NCBI RefSeq assembly: GCF_009379765.1
Contig: NZ_WHTD01000030.1
Location: 1-62,383, forward strand
Reading direction: 5' to 3'
Origin: Actinophytocola sp.
GTDB lineage: Bacteria; Actinomycetota; Actinomycetes; Mycobacteriales; Pseudonocardiaceae
DNA length: 62,383 bases
How positions within the stretch are numbered: the first letter of the stretch is position 1; each line of letters opens with the position of its first letter. The notes beneath the pieces are model-generated. The model was not told the DNA's origin, did not search any database, and saw only the letters and a list, made by a program, of their open reading frames with translations. This document shows positions 8,089 to 17,648 of the stretch, piece after piece. The translations under genes and the position numbers were made by a program.

Positions 8089-10335
8089 GTGGCCCAGCAA
8101 CTGCACTACACCTCGGCCGAGCGAGGGCTGGCGGGGCACGCCGGGTTCCAGTTCGTGGCGGAGAGCTCGACGGTGACGCCGGACGTGCGGCATGTGGTGA
8201 TGCCGTTCATGTCCTACCGGCCGCCACCGGACACGCCGCCGCAACCCGACTCCCGACAGTGCGCGGACCTTCCGGTCTCGCTGTGCTACCAGCGGGTCGC
8301 CGGGCACGCGATGCTGGTGCGGTGCCGTTACCTCGGCCAGGACTACTCCGGCCGGTACGGCAACTTCTTCGGCCACGCCGTCGTCGCAGGGGACGAGGAG
8401 CTCGAGGGGATCCGCCCGATCGAGCTGTGGGGTGCCGCGTTCTGGGCCGAGCGGCCGGCACCGACCGACACGCTCGCGGAGCTGGGTGAGGTCACGCCCG
8501 GCCCGGAGATCAGCCCAGACCTCGTGACGCGCCATCTCAGTTCGTTGGGGGAGTGCGGATACGCGCAGCTCGGTGCGTTGCTGGACGCGGTGCTGGACTG
8601 CCTGGCCGGCCGCACCGGCCGGGTCATCCTGTCGACCGAGCGGGCCGGCGACGTTGCCGTGTGGATCGCCGCACTGTCCTACTCGCTGCCCTTCGAGGTG
8701 GCCGCCGACCTGAGCTTCACCACGTACACCGCGGATCCGGAGTCCGCCCAGCAGCGGCTGGTCGGTACCACCCCGACCGTGCTGTCCGCGATCGCCCGGC
8801 CCGGACGGGCGTTCCGGCTGGACGGGGCGGACGGGATCGTCGACCCGCCGGGCCGGTTCGCCGAGATCGTGGTGGGCGCGTGGCGAACGGCGAACCTGGA
8901 GACCATCGACGCGCTGAGCGACCTGGCCGGGCGTCTCGACGACGACCTGGCTCTCGCCGGCACGGTGACGGCCTTCTCGCTGGGCAGCGAGCTGCGGCCG
9001 GACGAGTCGGTCGCGATGGTCGAGGCGCTGCGTCGGGCGGGGCGCGGGCTGCCCGAATGGCTCTGGCGGAATCTCGCGATGGTGCTACCGAGGGTCGGCG
9101 CCGACCTCGCGGCGGCCATCTACCAGGCGGCGGACGAGCCGCGTCGCCCGGAGCTCGCCGGCCCGGCCGGTGAGCCGTTCGCGGCCGCGCTGCTCGCCGC
9201 GGACGAGCTGACCGAGGTCGTGCGGTTGCTGCGGCTGGCCGCGACCGCCGGCCTGAGCATCCCCGACGGTGACGTGGTGGGAGCGGCCTCCGGCTGCACC
9301 AGAAGGGGCCGCGGCGATGTGCTGGCCGCGCACGGGGCCTGCCCGCGCAGGTACCGGCAGGCCCTGTTGACCGGCATGTTGAGTGGCCTGGCCGCTACCG
9401 ACGAGGCGATCCGCCGGACCATGCTCACCCCCGCGGTCTGCGACTGGCTCGTCGACGTCCAGTGGCCGGCCGGGCACGAGCTGGTCCCCGCCGTGTGGGT
9501 GTCCGTCGGCACCAGGAACCCCGGCCGGCGGGACGAGCTGACGGCTCGGATCGCCCGGGAGGCCGACCGGCCGCCGGTCGAGCGAGCCGAGCTGGTCGTG
9601 GCGATGTGGGGCCGCGAGGTGCCGTCACCCAGCCAGGGGTTGGCCGTCGTCGAGACCGTCGGCCGCGCCGTCGCGGCTCAGCCGGCACTGCTCGGGCTGG
9701 TCGGCCGGGCCCTGGCGACAGGTCGGCTGGAGGCCCAGGGCACGGCCAAGCTCGCCGTGGCCGTCGCCGAGTTGTCTCCTGTGGACGGTTCGTACGGCGT
9801 GGCCGAGACCGGGCGGGCCGCTGCCCGGGCGGTCGCCGACGCGCATCTCGTGATGGACCTCAAGGCCCTGCACGAAGCGCTCACCAACGACCGGGACCTG
9901 GCGACACCCTTGGCGCGGCTGCAGCGGAGCCGCACGTCGGGCACTGCCGCCCTCGTCGACACGGTCACCCGGGCCGTTGCGGAGGAGCTGCTGGGAGTGC
10001 ACCTGAGACTCCTGGTGGGCCTGTACCGCAGGCTCTCGCCCGAGCTGCGGTCGGCGATCGGACTGGCCTGGGCGGACCTGGACTACCGGACGCCGTCCGA
10101 CGTGACCGTGCTGGCCGAGCTGGTCCTGGCCCTGCGCCGCGATCGGCTGGGCGTACCGGAGCTCGACAGGCGGTTGGTGCGGCTGCTGGACCGCAAGTCG
10201 ACCCGGCAGCGCGTCGAGCAGGGGCTGCGCCGCCGGGACTCGAAGCTGCTGGACGAGCTCGCCGAACTGACCAAAGCGGCCGGGTCCGAGAAGCGCGGCG
10301 TCCTCGGCATGTTCACCCGTAAGCGCGACAGCTGA
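8089..10335 (+). CDS. GTPase-associated protein 1 (GAP1)-like protein
   Basis: GTG 8089, with a GGAGG site just upstream, gives 748 residues starting QQLHYTSAERGLAGHAGFQF, close to the N-terminal GAP1-N2 pattern. A conserved-looking block follows (SYRPPPDTPP, LCYQRVAGHAMLVRCRYLGQ, GRYGNFFGHAVV). The middle and C-terminal thirds are helical and leucine/alanine-rich, without catalytic motifs. GAP1 proteins are known from comparative genomics as partners of paired GTPases in predicted conflict systems; their biochemistry is, to my knowledge, unsettled. The gene is wedged between two GTPase genes with 2- and 14-base gaps, so it probably regulates both or links them to the effector. Confidence 0.75.
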   Translation: MAQQLHYTSAERGLAGHAGFQFVAESSTVTPDVRHVVMPFMSYRPPPDTPPQPDSRQCADLPVSLCYQRVAGHAMLVRCRYLGQDYSGRYGNFFGHAVVAGDEELEGIRPIELWGAAFWAERPAPTDTLAELGEVTPGPEISPDLVTRHLSSLGECGYAQLGALLDAVLDCLAGRTGRVILSTERAGDVAVWIAALSYSLPFEVAADLSFTTYTADPESAQQRLVGTTPTVLSAIARPGRAFRLDGADGIVDPPGRFAEIVVGAWRTANLETIDALSDLAGRLDDDLALAGTVTAFSLGSELRPDESVAMVEALRRAGRGLPEWLWRNLAMVLPRVGADLAAAIYQAADEPRRPELAGPAGEPFAAALLAADELTEVVRLLRLAATAGLSIPDGDVVGAASGCTRRGRGDVLAAHGACPRRYRQALLTGMLSGLAATDEAIRRTMLTPAVCDWLVDVQWPAGHELVPAVWVSVGTRNPGRRDELTARIAREADRPPVERAELVVAMWGREVPSPSQGLAVVETVGRAVAAQPALLGLVGRALATGRLEAQGTAKLAVAVAELSPVDGSYGVAETGRAAARAVADAHLVMDLKALHEALTNDRDLATPLARLQRSRTSGTAALVDTVTRAVAEELLGVHLRLLVGLYRRLSPELRSAIGLAWADLDYRTPSDVTVLAELVLALRRDRLGVPELDRRLVRLLDRKSTRQRVEQGLRRRDSKLLDELAELTKAAGSEKRGVLGMFTRKRDS

Positions 10336-10349
10336 AGGAGGGTCTCGGT

Positions 10350-12143
10350 ATGCCACTCCTGTGGTTGTTGGGCTTCGGCGCGTGGGCTTTCGGTCTGTAT
10401 ATCCAGATCACGTACGTGGTCCTGCCTGCGGCGGTGGCGTCCGTGGTCGTCTTCGCACTCGTGGTCGTGTGGTTCTACCTGCGCGCGGTCTGGGATGTGC
10501 TGACGGACCGGACGCGTAGCGGGATCGCGACGCCGCCGTTCCGGCAGCAGGACGACAGGTCGGGCCCCGAGCCGGCGTTCCTCGCCTACCCGCTCCGCCA
10601 GATCTGGATCGACCTGTGGCAGATCGTCCGGGATGCGCTGGAGAGCACCCGCGACGGTGCGAGGAGCGCCATCGGGTGGGTCAGGCAAACCGTCGACATA
10701 TCGGTCGGCGGGTGGTCGACGATCGGCATCGTCGCGCTGGTCCTCCTGCCGACGTCGGCGGCGCTGGTGTTCGGTGCTGCCGCCGGGGTGCTCGCCGGCC
10801 TGGCCGCCTATGTCGGTATCGTCCTCGCCACGGCCGCGCTGATGCTGGTGCTGGCCGTGGTGTGGGCACTCGTCTGGCTCGCGTTGGCCGCGGTCGAAGG
10901 CCTGTTTCGGCTGTGGCGCAGGATTCGCCAGTCCTGTCCGTACGCCGGGTGCTACCGGCGGATCGCGCTGCCCACGTACGAATGCCCACGGTGCGGGCAG
11001 CGGCACCGGCGGATCGCGCCCAACGAGTACGGCCTGCTCCGGCACGACTGCCGGTGCGGCGCGGCGCTGCCGACCGCGATCGTGCTGGGCCGGCACCGGA
11101 TGACCGCGTTGTGCCCGCACTGCAACCGCCCGCTGCCGCAACGTGTCGGCCGGGTCCCGGTGGTCACCGTGCCCGTCGTGGGCGGCCCTGCGGCGGGCAA
11201 GACCACGTTCCTGTGTCTCGCGGTCAGCGCGTTGCACACCCGGCTGAACGACGTCGGCGCCGCGGTCGGCTTCGCGGAGCCGGCGCAGGAACGGGTGTTC
11301 TCCGCGGGTCGGCGCCAGCTCCGCGAGGGCGGGGTGCTGGACAAGACCGTGCAGCGAATGCCGGACGGCGTCATGCTCGACGTGGGCATCGGCGGTCGGT
11401 CCGACCGGATCCTCTACCTGTTCGACCCGGCGGGTGAGTCCTATGCCGCGGCGGATGGAGTCGAGGCGCAGGGCTACCTCGACCACGCCGAGGGGTTGAT
11501 CATCGTGGTCGACCCGTTCGCCGTCGACGCCGTCGTGCGCTCCCTGACTCAGGCCGAGCGCGACGCCACTCGCACGGTCGCCGGTCCGGTCGGCACCGCC
11601 GAAGCACAACCGGAGGGTGTCGTCGGCAGGCTGTTCGACCTGTTGCGATCCCGTTCCGGCGCCACGAAGCTGCGCCGCATCGCCGTCGTGGTCAGCAAGA
11701 CCGACGCGCTCGAGAAGACGGCCATCGGCCGAAGTCTCGGTGCGGACGGCGACGTCCAGTCCTGGCTCAACCAGGTCGGCTGGGGCAACAACGTCCGGCT
11801 GCTCGAGCAGAACGCGACCGAGGTCGGCTACTTCAACTCCGCACTCGACCTCGCCGACGATCGTTACCTCGAGCCCCTCCAGTGGCTCGCCGGCATCTCC
11901 GTCAACGGCAACGTCCAGCCACCCAAGGAGAATCCGCCGCTGGAGCCGAAGGGCGACAAGGTCACCGTTCCCCACGGCTACCGTCTCGGCCGCGGCGTCA
12001 CCCTCGTGACGTCGCTGACCGCCGGTGTGGCGGCCACCACCCTCGCCGCCGGCGGGATCATCGGCGGGATCACCGGCGCCTTCGACGAGTCCGCGTCTCC
12101 CTCCACTCTGGACTCCTCCCGCGTGGTCGGACGCTCCGACTGA
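10350..12143 (+). CDS. Membrane-anchored zinc-ribbon GTPase
   Basis: The protein has 597 residues. Membrane helices lie at about 3-45 (LLWLLGFGAWAFGLYIQITY) and 125-180 (IGIVALVLLPTSAALVFGAA and the following segment). Cysteine pairs (CPYAGC, CPRCGQRH, CRCG, CPHC) form zinc ribbons at about 194-265. The GTPase core has P-loop GGPAAGKTT near 278, G3 LFDPAGE near 358 and G4 SKTD near 448. A last hydrophobic segment (about 550-575) precedes the C-terminus. A GGAGGG site precedes ATG 10350. Its stop overlaps the start of the TIR gene, so both membrane proteins are translationally coupled, consistent with direct cooperation at the membrane. Confidence 0.78.
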   Translation: MPLLWLLGFGAWAFGLYIQITYVVLPAAVASVVVFALVVVWFYLRAVWDVLTDRTRSGIATPPFRQQDDRSGPEPAFLAYPLRQIWIDLWQIVRDALESTRDGARSAIGWVRQTVDISVGGWSTIGIVALVLLPTSAALVFGAAAGVLAGLAAYVGIVLATAALMLVLAVVWALVWLALAAVEGLFRLWRRIRQSCPYAGCYRRIALPTYECPRCGQRHRRIAPNEYGLLRHDCRCGAALPTAIVLGRHRMTALCPHCNRPLPQRVGRVPVVTVPVVGGPAAGKTTFLCLAVSALHTRLNDVGAAVGFAEPAQERVFSAGRRQLREGGVLDKTVQRMPDGVMLDVGIGGRSDRILYLFDPAGESYAAADGVEAQGYLDHAEGLIIVVDPFAVDAVVRSLTQAERDATRTVAGPVGTAEAQPEGVVGRLFDLLRSRSGATKLRRIAVVVSKTDALEKTAIGRSLGADGDVQSWLNQVGWGNNVRLLEQNATEVGYFNSALDLADDRYLEPLQWLAGISVNGNVQPPKENPPLEPKGDKVTVPHGYRLGRGVTLVTSLTAGVAATTLAAGGIIGGITGAFDESASPSTLDSSRVVGRSD

Positions 12144-13576
12144 TGGGCGGGATCTTCATCAACTATCGGCGAAATGCCCCGGCCGAGGTGGTCGACGGGA
12201 TCTACCAGCGTCTCCGCGACTACTTCGGAAAGGAGCAGGTCTTTCTCGACCGGGAGTCCATCAGCTTGGGGGCTACCTACTGGGACGAGATCTACAAACG
12301 AGTGCCCGACGTCGACGTGCTGCTCGTCCTGGTGCACCGAGAATGGTTCACCGAACGGGACGAGAACGGGACCCGGCTGCTCGACCGCGAACGTGACTGG
12401 GTGCGCGAGGAGATCGAGCTCGGCCTGAAGTCCGGAACGAGAATCATTCCGGTGCCCCTCGACGATGCCGACTGGCACGCGAACGCCGACCTCCCGGCGT
12501 CCATCCTCTCGATCCGGGGCAACCAGTTCCACCGGGTGTGCCGCGAGTCTGCGGCCACCGACGTGGACACGCTCATCGAGCGGCTCAAGTCCGATGTGGC
12601 CCCGACCTGGACGCCGGGCGATGGTGGCGACGCCGAGCCGAGGCGTCCCGGTTGGTGGCTCGGTGTCCTCACCGGCCTGTGCTCGCTGCTCGCGCTCGCC
12701 GGGCCGCCGATCCTCGTGCGCGACGACTCGCCCACCGCACCCGGCGAACTGCCACCACTCGTGCCGACCGCCTGGCTGTTCGCGGTCGTGATGCTCGCCG
12801 TCCCGATCGTGTTCCTGTTCATCCACGTGCCGTTCGGAAAGGTCATCGGCTCCTGGGAGCGGGAGGTTCACCGCGCCCCGACCGACCGATACAACCGGGT
12901 GGTTCTGCTGGCCGCCGGGATGTTCCTGCTGATCCTGGTCTGGCTCACGATCAGCACGGACATGACCGACTCCGGCCGGCTGTTCGTCTTCGTCAGCCTG
13001 TTCATCACCGCCCTGTGGGCCTCCGTGACGATGCTGCGCAACGAGCGAAAGGATCGGGATCTCGACGACCGCTGGCCACACACCCTGGGCCGCCCCCTCC
13101 GCGCTCCCGCGGTGCGCCGTGCCATGGTCCGGCTCGACCACCGGCTCACCACCTGGCCCCGCAAGCTGTCCCGCGAGCAGGAGGACAAGGCCACCTGGAT
13201 GCTCGGCCGGCTCACCGAAGCCGCCCAGAACCTCGACGCCGAGACCACGCGGCGCCGACCGCGCTGGCTGTTCGACGACCACCGCTTGGGCCTCAGCGGC
13301 TACGCCTTCTGGATCAGCGCCACCACCGGTTTCCTCGCCGCCTCGGCGGTTCCGGAGCTCCGCGCGGGAACGGCCACGCTCCGGCTCTGGCTGCTCCTGG
13401 CCTTCGTCTTCGCCGTCACGTGCCTCGCGATAGTCCTGACCGTCGAGCTCGGCTACCGCCAGCATCGCCGCTGGCGGCGACGCCTCGCCCGGGAGGTCAC
13501 CGAGACCGTCGCGACGTTCAGGGGGCGGCTGGACATCCTCACCTCACCGCCGCCGTGGGACACGCGGCAGAAGTGA
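12143..13576 (+). CDS. TIR-domain protein with several transmembrane helices
   Basis: The start codon overlaps the preceding stop (TGATG). The product has 477 residues. Residues 1-150 form a TIR domain: GGIFINYRRNAP at the first strand, VFLDRESISLGATYWDEI with a glutamate (E49) where TIR NADases keep the catalytic residue, LLVLVHREWF, and WVREEIELGL. From about residue 170 there are up to six hydrophobic segments (for example WWLGVLTGLCSLLALAG and FAVVMLAVPIVFLFIHVPF). TIR domains in bacterial immunity cleave NAD+ or make nucleotide signals. As the last gene of the operon it is probably the effector, here fixed to the membrane. NADase activity is not proven by sequence. Confidence 0.8.
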   Translation: MGGIFINYRRNAPAEVVDGIYQRLRDYFGKEQVFLDRESISLGATYWDEIYKRVPDVDVLLVLVHREWFTERDENGTRLLDRERDWVREEIELGLKSGTRIIPVPLDDADWHANADLPASILSIRGNQFHRVCRESAATDVDTLIERLKSDVAPTWTPGDGGDAEPRRPGWWLGVLTGLCSLLALAGPPILVRDDSPTAPGELPPLVPTAWLFAVVMLAVPIVFLFIHVPFGKVIGSWEREVHRAPTDRYNRVVLLAAGMFLLILVWLTISTDMTDSGRLFVFVSLFITALWASVTMLRNERKDRDLDDRWPHTLGRPLRAPAVRRAMVRLDHRLTTWPRKLSREQEDKATWMLGRLTEAAQNLDAETTRRRPRWLFDDHRLGLSGYAFWISATTGFLAASAVPELRAGTATLRLWLLLAFVFAVTCLAIVLTVELGYRQHRRWRRRLAREVTETVATFRGRLDILTSPPPWDTRQK

Positions 13577-13649
13577 GCTGACAACCCGACGCACGGCCGC
13601 GGTGTTACTTCCCACGGACGGCGGCGGTCGGTGAGCATCGTCGCGCCTG

Positions 13650-14768
13650 GCTGTAGGGAGAGCAGAATCGCTGTGCGGCCGGTCATCCGGTCGTTGGTGC
13701 GCTGCCTCGGGAAGGCCGCCGGAGCAGCAGGAGCAGTGGCTGCAGGAGAAAGCCGCCAACGGCGCCACCTCAGTCAGTGGGTAGCGGGCGGCGATCTTCG
13801 CGGTCAGCACGCCGTCGCGGAGCAGGCCGAAGACGTGTGTGAGGTCGGTGCGTATCAGGCCCGGAACGCCTCGCGCTTGGCCGAGTCCGGCTTGCCCGCG
13901 CCCGACCACACGTTGTAGAAGCTCGCGTGCTTGCGGGTGGGCAGGTAGTTCCAGAACGCCAGTTTCGCCATCAGGTGCAGGAAGCTGAGCAGCACCGGAG
14001 TGGTGTCGTCGAGCTTGCTGGCGATGCTGTAGGAGACCAGGGTGCCGGTGCGGTTGAGCAGCCGGTGGGAGACGGTGATGCTCTTGCCTGCGAGGTGGTC
14101 GAACACGGCGTCCACGCCGTCGGGGGCCACCGCACGGACACGCGCGGCGACGTCGGGATCCCGGTAGTCGATCGGCTCGACTCCCAGCTCGCGCAATGCC
14201 TCGTGATGGCGCGGGCTGGCGGTCCCGATCACGCGGACGCCCGCGTGCCGGGCGAGTTGCACCAGGATCGAGCCCACGCCGCCGCTGGCCCAGCACGAGC
14301 ACGGTCTGCCCGGCTTGCACCTTTCGCGCTGTGGTGCAGCATCTGGTAGGCGGTCAGCCCGTTGACGATCAGGGTCTCCGCCTCGTCGGCGCTGATCCCG
14401 TCGGGCACCTCCACCAGGTCGGCGGCGGCCAACAGAACGGCGGTGGCCCAGTCACCCGTCTTGGTCAGTGCGGCGACCCACCGGCCGAGCAGCGCGTGGT
14501 CCACGCCGGGACCGACGGCCTCGACGACGCCGACGAGGTCGTAGCCGGGCACGAACGGGAATGCGGGCTGGCCGTAGTAGCGGCCTCGGCGCATCGCGCT
14601 CTCGGCGAAGGAAACAGCGGTCGACTCGACGCGCACCAGGGCCTGGCCGGCCGCCGGTGCCGGCAGCGAGCGCTGGACCAACTGCAGTCCGGACGGTTCG
14701 ACCTTGCCCGGCAGCACCACCTCAGTGGCTGTCACGGTGGCCTCGGTGGGGATGGTCGTCTCAGCCAT
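13650..14768 (-). pseudogene. Zinc-type (MDR) alcohol dehydrogenase/quinone reductase, multiply frameshifted
   Basis: From ATG 14768 the minus strand encodes an MDR N-terminus (AFPFVPGYDLVGVVEAVGPG, ISADEAETLIVNGLTAYQML). Near 14317 one base is extra and the sense moves to VQAGQTVLVLG; near 14285 it moves again to GGVGSILVQLARHAGVRVIG, the NAD(P)H-binding region. A further shift occurs near 13860 (DLTHVFGLLRDGVLTAKIA) and the tail is lost near 13740. Four breaks in one gene argue for real decay rather than a sequencing slip. The family reduces quinones or aldehydes with NADPH. It lies convergently after the TIR operon and is unrelated to it. Confidence 0.75.
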
Positions 14769-14805
14769 GGCCGGCTCCTCGAAGGTGGCGGCTACGGAGG
14801 TTCCA

Positions 14806-15010
14806 AGCAGCGATCGCGGCCGGCGTTGATCCGAGCGCGCTCGTGGAGGCGATCAAGTCGGCGCAGGCGGAGATCGACAACGCTCCGGCGCCCGAGCTGA
14901 TGGACGTGGCCGAGGTGTATGGGCGGATCGACTCGCTCGGCGAGTGCCGGCGACGCTCAACGATGCGTCGGGAGAGGGGCTCGTCGAGGGCTACCGGCTG
15001 CGGGTCCTGG
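14806..15010 (+). pseudogene. Serine recombinase C-terminal remnant
   Basis: The plus strand reads FQAAIAAGVDPSALVEAI and PELMDVAEVYGRIDSLG, then after a frameshift near 14940 PATLNDASGEGLVEGYRLRV. This matches the coiled, alanine-rich C-terminal end of large actinobacterial serine recombinases, where such repeats precede a YRDLRLEL-like end. The catalytic N-terminal domain is absent. It is a trace of an integrated element. Confidence 0.5.
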
Positions 15011-15176
15011 GGGATAGGTCGGCGACGAACGGAGCAGTGAACTCCTCGCCTTCCGGCACAGATCGCCTTCGGTCCGGTGTCGAACGTCGCTGTCGGCAGT
15101 GCGACCTGACGACGGACCCGGTCGGCCTGGCTCGCTGCTAGTGTTCGATCACCCGCGTGACGGTGAGGAGGCGGTG

Positions 15177-15824
15177 GTGACCTTTGCGGAGTACGTGCGC
15201 GAGAACTGGATCACGATCGTCAACGACACGATCCTGCACGTCGACGTGACACTGGGCGCGGTCGCGATCGCGGTGGTCATCGGCGTGGGGCTCGGCATGC
15301 TCACCTACCGGCACTCGACGCTCGCGGCGCTGGCCACGACGACCACCGGCGCCTTCCTGACCATCCCGTCGGTCGCGCTGCTCGGCGTGCTCATCGCACC
15401 GTTCGGTCTTGGCGTGCTACCGGTGCTCGTGGCGCTGGTGGTCTACGCGTTGCTGCCGATCACGCGGAACACGATCGTGGGCCTGCAGGAGGTGGACCCG
15501 GCCGTGGTGGAGGCGGGGCGCGGCATGGGCCTGAGTAGGACCCGGGTGCTCTGGGACCTTCGGCTCCCGCTGGCCTGGCCGGTGATCTTCGCCGGGGTTC
15601 GGGTGTCCACGCAGATCATCATCGGGATCGCGGCCATCGGCGCTTGGGTGAAGGGCCCCGGGCTGGGCAACCAGATCTTCAACGGGCTCGGCCGGTTCGG
15701 CGGCGCCAACTCACTCAACCAGGTGCTCACCGGCACACTCGGCATCGTCGTGCTCGCTCTCCTGTTCGACCTGGCGCTGGCTGGCGTCGCCAGGTTCACC
15801 ACCTCACGGGGGCTACGTGCCTGA
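15177..15824 (+). CDS. Glycine betaine/proline-type ABC transporter permease (first)
   Basis: GTG 15177 follows a GAGGAGG site and gives 215 residues. Five or six membrane segments are visible (DVTLGAVAIAVVIGVGLGML; VLIAPFGLGVLPVLVALVVY), with the binding-protein-dependent permease loop EAGRGMGLSRTRVLWDLRLP at about 120-140, which contacts the ATPase. It resembles the OpuCB/OpuBB permeases for glycine betaine, carnitine or choline. Its stop overlaps the start of the ATPase gene by 8 bases, and a second permease and a lipoprotein follow, completing an osmoprotectant importer. Confidence 0.88.
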   Translation: MTFAEYVRENWITIVNDTILHVDVTLGAVAIAVVIGVGLGMLTYRHSTLAALATTTTGAFLTIPSVALLGVLIAPFGLGVLPVLVALVVYALLPITRNTIVGLQEVDPAVVEAGRGMGLSRTRVLWDLRLPLAWPVIFAGVRVSTQIIIGIAAIGAWVKGPGLGNQIFNGLGRFGGANSLNQVLTGTLGIVVLALLFDLALAGVARFTTSRGLRA

Positions 15825-16818
15825 ATCCACTACCGGCCGCCCTGGCGAGACCATCGAGCTCACCGACGTCACGAAGCTCTATCCCGGTCAGGCAGAGCCG
15901 GCCGTCGAAGCAGTGTCGATGGTCATTCCTGCTGGTGAAGTCGTCGTCCTGGTCGGACCGTCGGGCTGCGGCAAGACCACGACAATGAAGATGATCAACC
16001 GTCTGATCGAGCCGACCTCGGGCACGATCACGATCGGCGGCACCGACGTGCTCACGCTCGATCCCAACCAGCACCGGCGCGACATCGGCTATGTCATCCA
16101 GCAGATCGGCCTGTTCCCGCACAAGCGGATCGAGGACAACGTCGGTCTGATGCCCAAGGTGCTCGGCTGGAGCAGGTCCCGGGTCCGGGCCAGGGTCGCC
16201 GAGCTGCTGGAACTGGTCGGCCTTCCCGCGGACTACGCACGGCGCTACCCCCGTGAGCTGTCCGGTGGTCAGCAGCAGCGGGTCGGTGTCGCCAGGGCGC
16301 TCGCGGCCGACCCGTCCGTGATGCTGATGGACGAGCCGTTCGGCGCGACCGACCCGATCACCAGGGACCACCTGCAGAACGAATTCCTGCGGCTCCAGCG
16401 TGAGGTCCGCAAGACCATCGTGTTCGTCACCCACGACTTCGACGAGGCGCTCAAGATGGGTGACCGGATCGCCGTGCTCCGGCCGCGGTCGGTGATTGCG
16501 CAATACGACTCGCCGGAGGCGATCCTGGCTGCCCCTGCCGACGACTACGTCGCCAGCTTCATCGGCGCCGGGGGACAGCTGAAGAAGCTGGCGCTGCTGC
16601 GGCTGCGCGACGTCGAGCTGGCCCCGGCACCGCGAGTCGAGGGACTGCCGCGAATCGTGGTCGAGGCAACGGTCCGCGACGCGCTCGATCTGATGCTCGG
16701 CGAGGGCAGCGACGTCGTACTGGTCACCGACGACTTCGGAGACGACGCCAAGGTGCTCGGGTCGCTGCACCTGCAGACGGTGATGGGCACGGCCGTGGGG
16801 AAAGTCGGGAACCCATGA
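15817..16818 (+). CDS. Glycine betaine/proline-type ABC transporter ATP-binding protein
   Basis: The protein has 333 residues. Walker A GPSGCGKTTT is at about 48-57, Q-loop YVIQQIGLFP at about 90, signature LSGGQQQR at about 148, Walker B VMLMDEPFGA at about 168 and H-loop FVTHDFDEA at about 205. The C-terminal 100 residues resemble the CBS-like regulatory part of OpuCA/ProV, reduced compared with full tandem CBS domains. It couples ATP hydrolysis to import of compatible solutes. The gene overlaps both flanking permease genes, so all three are made together. Confidence 0.9.
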   Translation: MPESTTGRPGETIELTDVTKLYPGQAEPAVEAVSMVIPAGEVVVLVGPSGCGKTTTMKMINRLIEPTSGTITIGGTDVLTLDPNQHRRDIGYVIQQIGLFPHKRIEDNVGLMPKVLGWSRSRVRARVAELLELVGLPADYARRYPRELSGGQQQRVGVARALAADPSVMLMDEPFGATDPITRDHLQNEFLRLQREVRKTIVFVTHDFDEALKMGDRIAVLRPRSVIAQYDSPEAILAAPADDYVASFIGAGGQLKKLALLRLRDVELAPAPRVEGLPRIVVEATVRDALDLMLGEGSDVVLVTDDFGDDAKVLGSLHLQTVMGTAVGKVGNP

Positions 16819-17591
16819 CGGCACCGGTCAAGGCTGCGCGCCCGGCCATGGCCGCACGCGGAACGGGACGGCCCCGCCGGGCAGGCCTGCTGACGCGACC
16901 CGCGCTGATCGTGGCCGGCCTGCTGGTGTTGTGGTTGTGGACGCGGGGACAGAGCCTCGACTCGATCGAAGCGCGCAACGTCAACGGCGAGGTGATCGGG
17001 TCCCAGGTGCTCGAGCACGTCGAGCTGACGTTGATCTGTACCGCGCTCACGATCGCCATCGCGATTCCGCTCGGTATCGCTGTCTCGCTCTCGCGCAGCC
17101 GGGCCGGGCGGCTGGTGGTGCTAAGCCTGGGAAACCTCGGCCAGGCCGTCCCGTCCGTCGGACTGATCGTCCTGCTCGCTCTCGTGATCAGCATCGGCGT
17201 CGGCACCGCGGTGATCGCTCTGGTCGCCTACGCCGTGCTGCCGGTACTCCGCAACACCATGGTCGGCATCGAGGGCGTCGACCCGGTGCTGACCGAGGCC
17301 GCTCGCGGGATGGGGCTGTCGCGGCTCGCAGTGCTGTTCACGGTGGAACTGCCGCTCGCCGTGCCGGTCATCCTCGCCGGCGTCCGCACCGCCCTGGTAC
17401 TGACCGTCGCCAGTGCACCGCTGGCCGCCCTCATCGACGGCGGCGGGCTCGGGGAGGGCCTGTTCACCGGCCTCACCTTGAACCGGCCGGTCATCAGCGT
17501 CACCTTCGGGGTGCTGGTGGCCGCGCTCGCCCTGTTCGCCGACTGGCTCGGCCTGCTGGCCGAGATGTTCTTGCGACCCAAGGGAATTTGA
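16815..17591 (+). CDS. Glycine betaine/proline-type ABC transporter permease (second)
   Basis: The protein has 258 residues. A basic N-terminus (KAARPAMAARGTGRPRRAG) precedes a first helix (LIVAGLLVLWLWTRG), an extracytoplasmic loop, then about five helices. The conserved ATPase-contact loop EAARGMGLSRLAVLFTVELP lies near 160. It is the OpuCD/OpuBD-like partner of the permease at 15177. ATG 16815 overlaps the ATPase stop by 4 bases. Together the two permeases form the heterodimeric channel of the importer. Confidence 0.88.
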   Translation: MTAPVKAARPAMAARGTGRPRRAGLLTRPALIVAGLLVLWLWTRGQSLDSIEARNVNGEVIGSQVLEHVELTLICTALTIAIAIPLGIAVSLSRSRAGRLVVLSLGNLGQAVPSVGLIVLLALVISIGVGTAVIALVAYAVLPVLRNTMVGIEGVDPVLTEAARGMGLSRLAVLFTVELPLAVPVILAGVRTALVLTVASAPLAALIDGGGLGEGLFTGLTLNRPVISVTFGVLVAALALFADWLGLLAEMFLRPKGI

Positions 17592-17648
17592 CCCGCACTG
17601 TGCCTGATGATCGCTCCGCAAGCTTCACGAATCCGAGGAGGAACTCCC

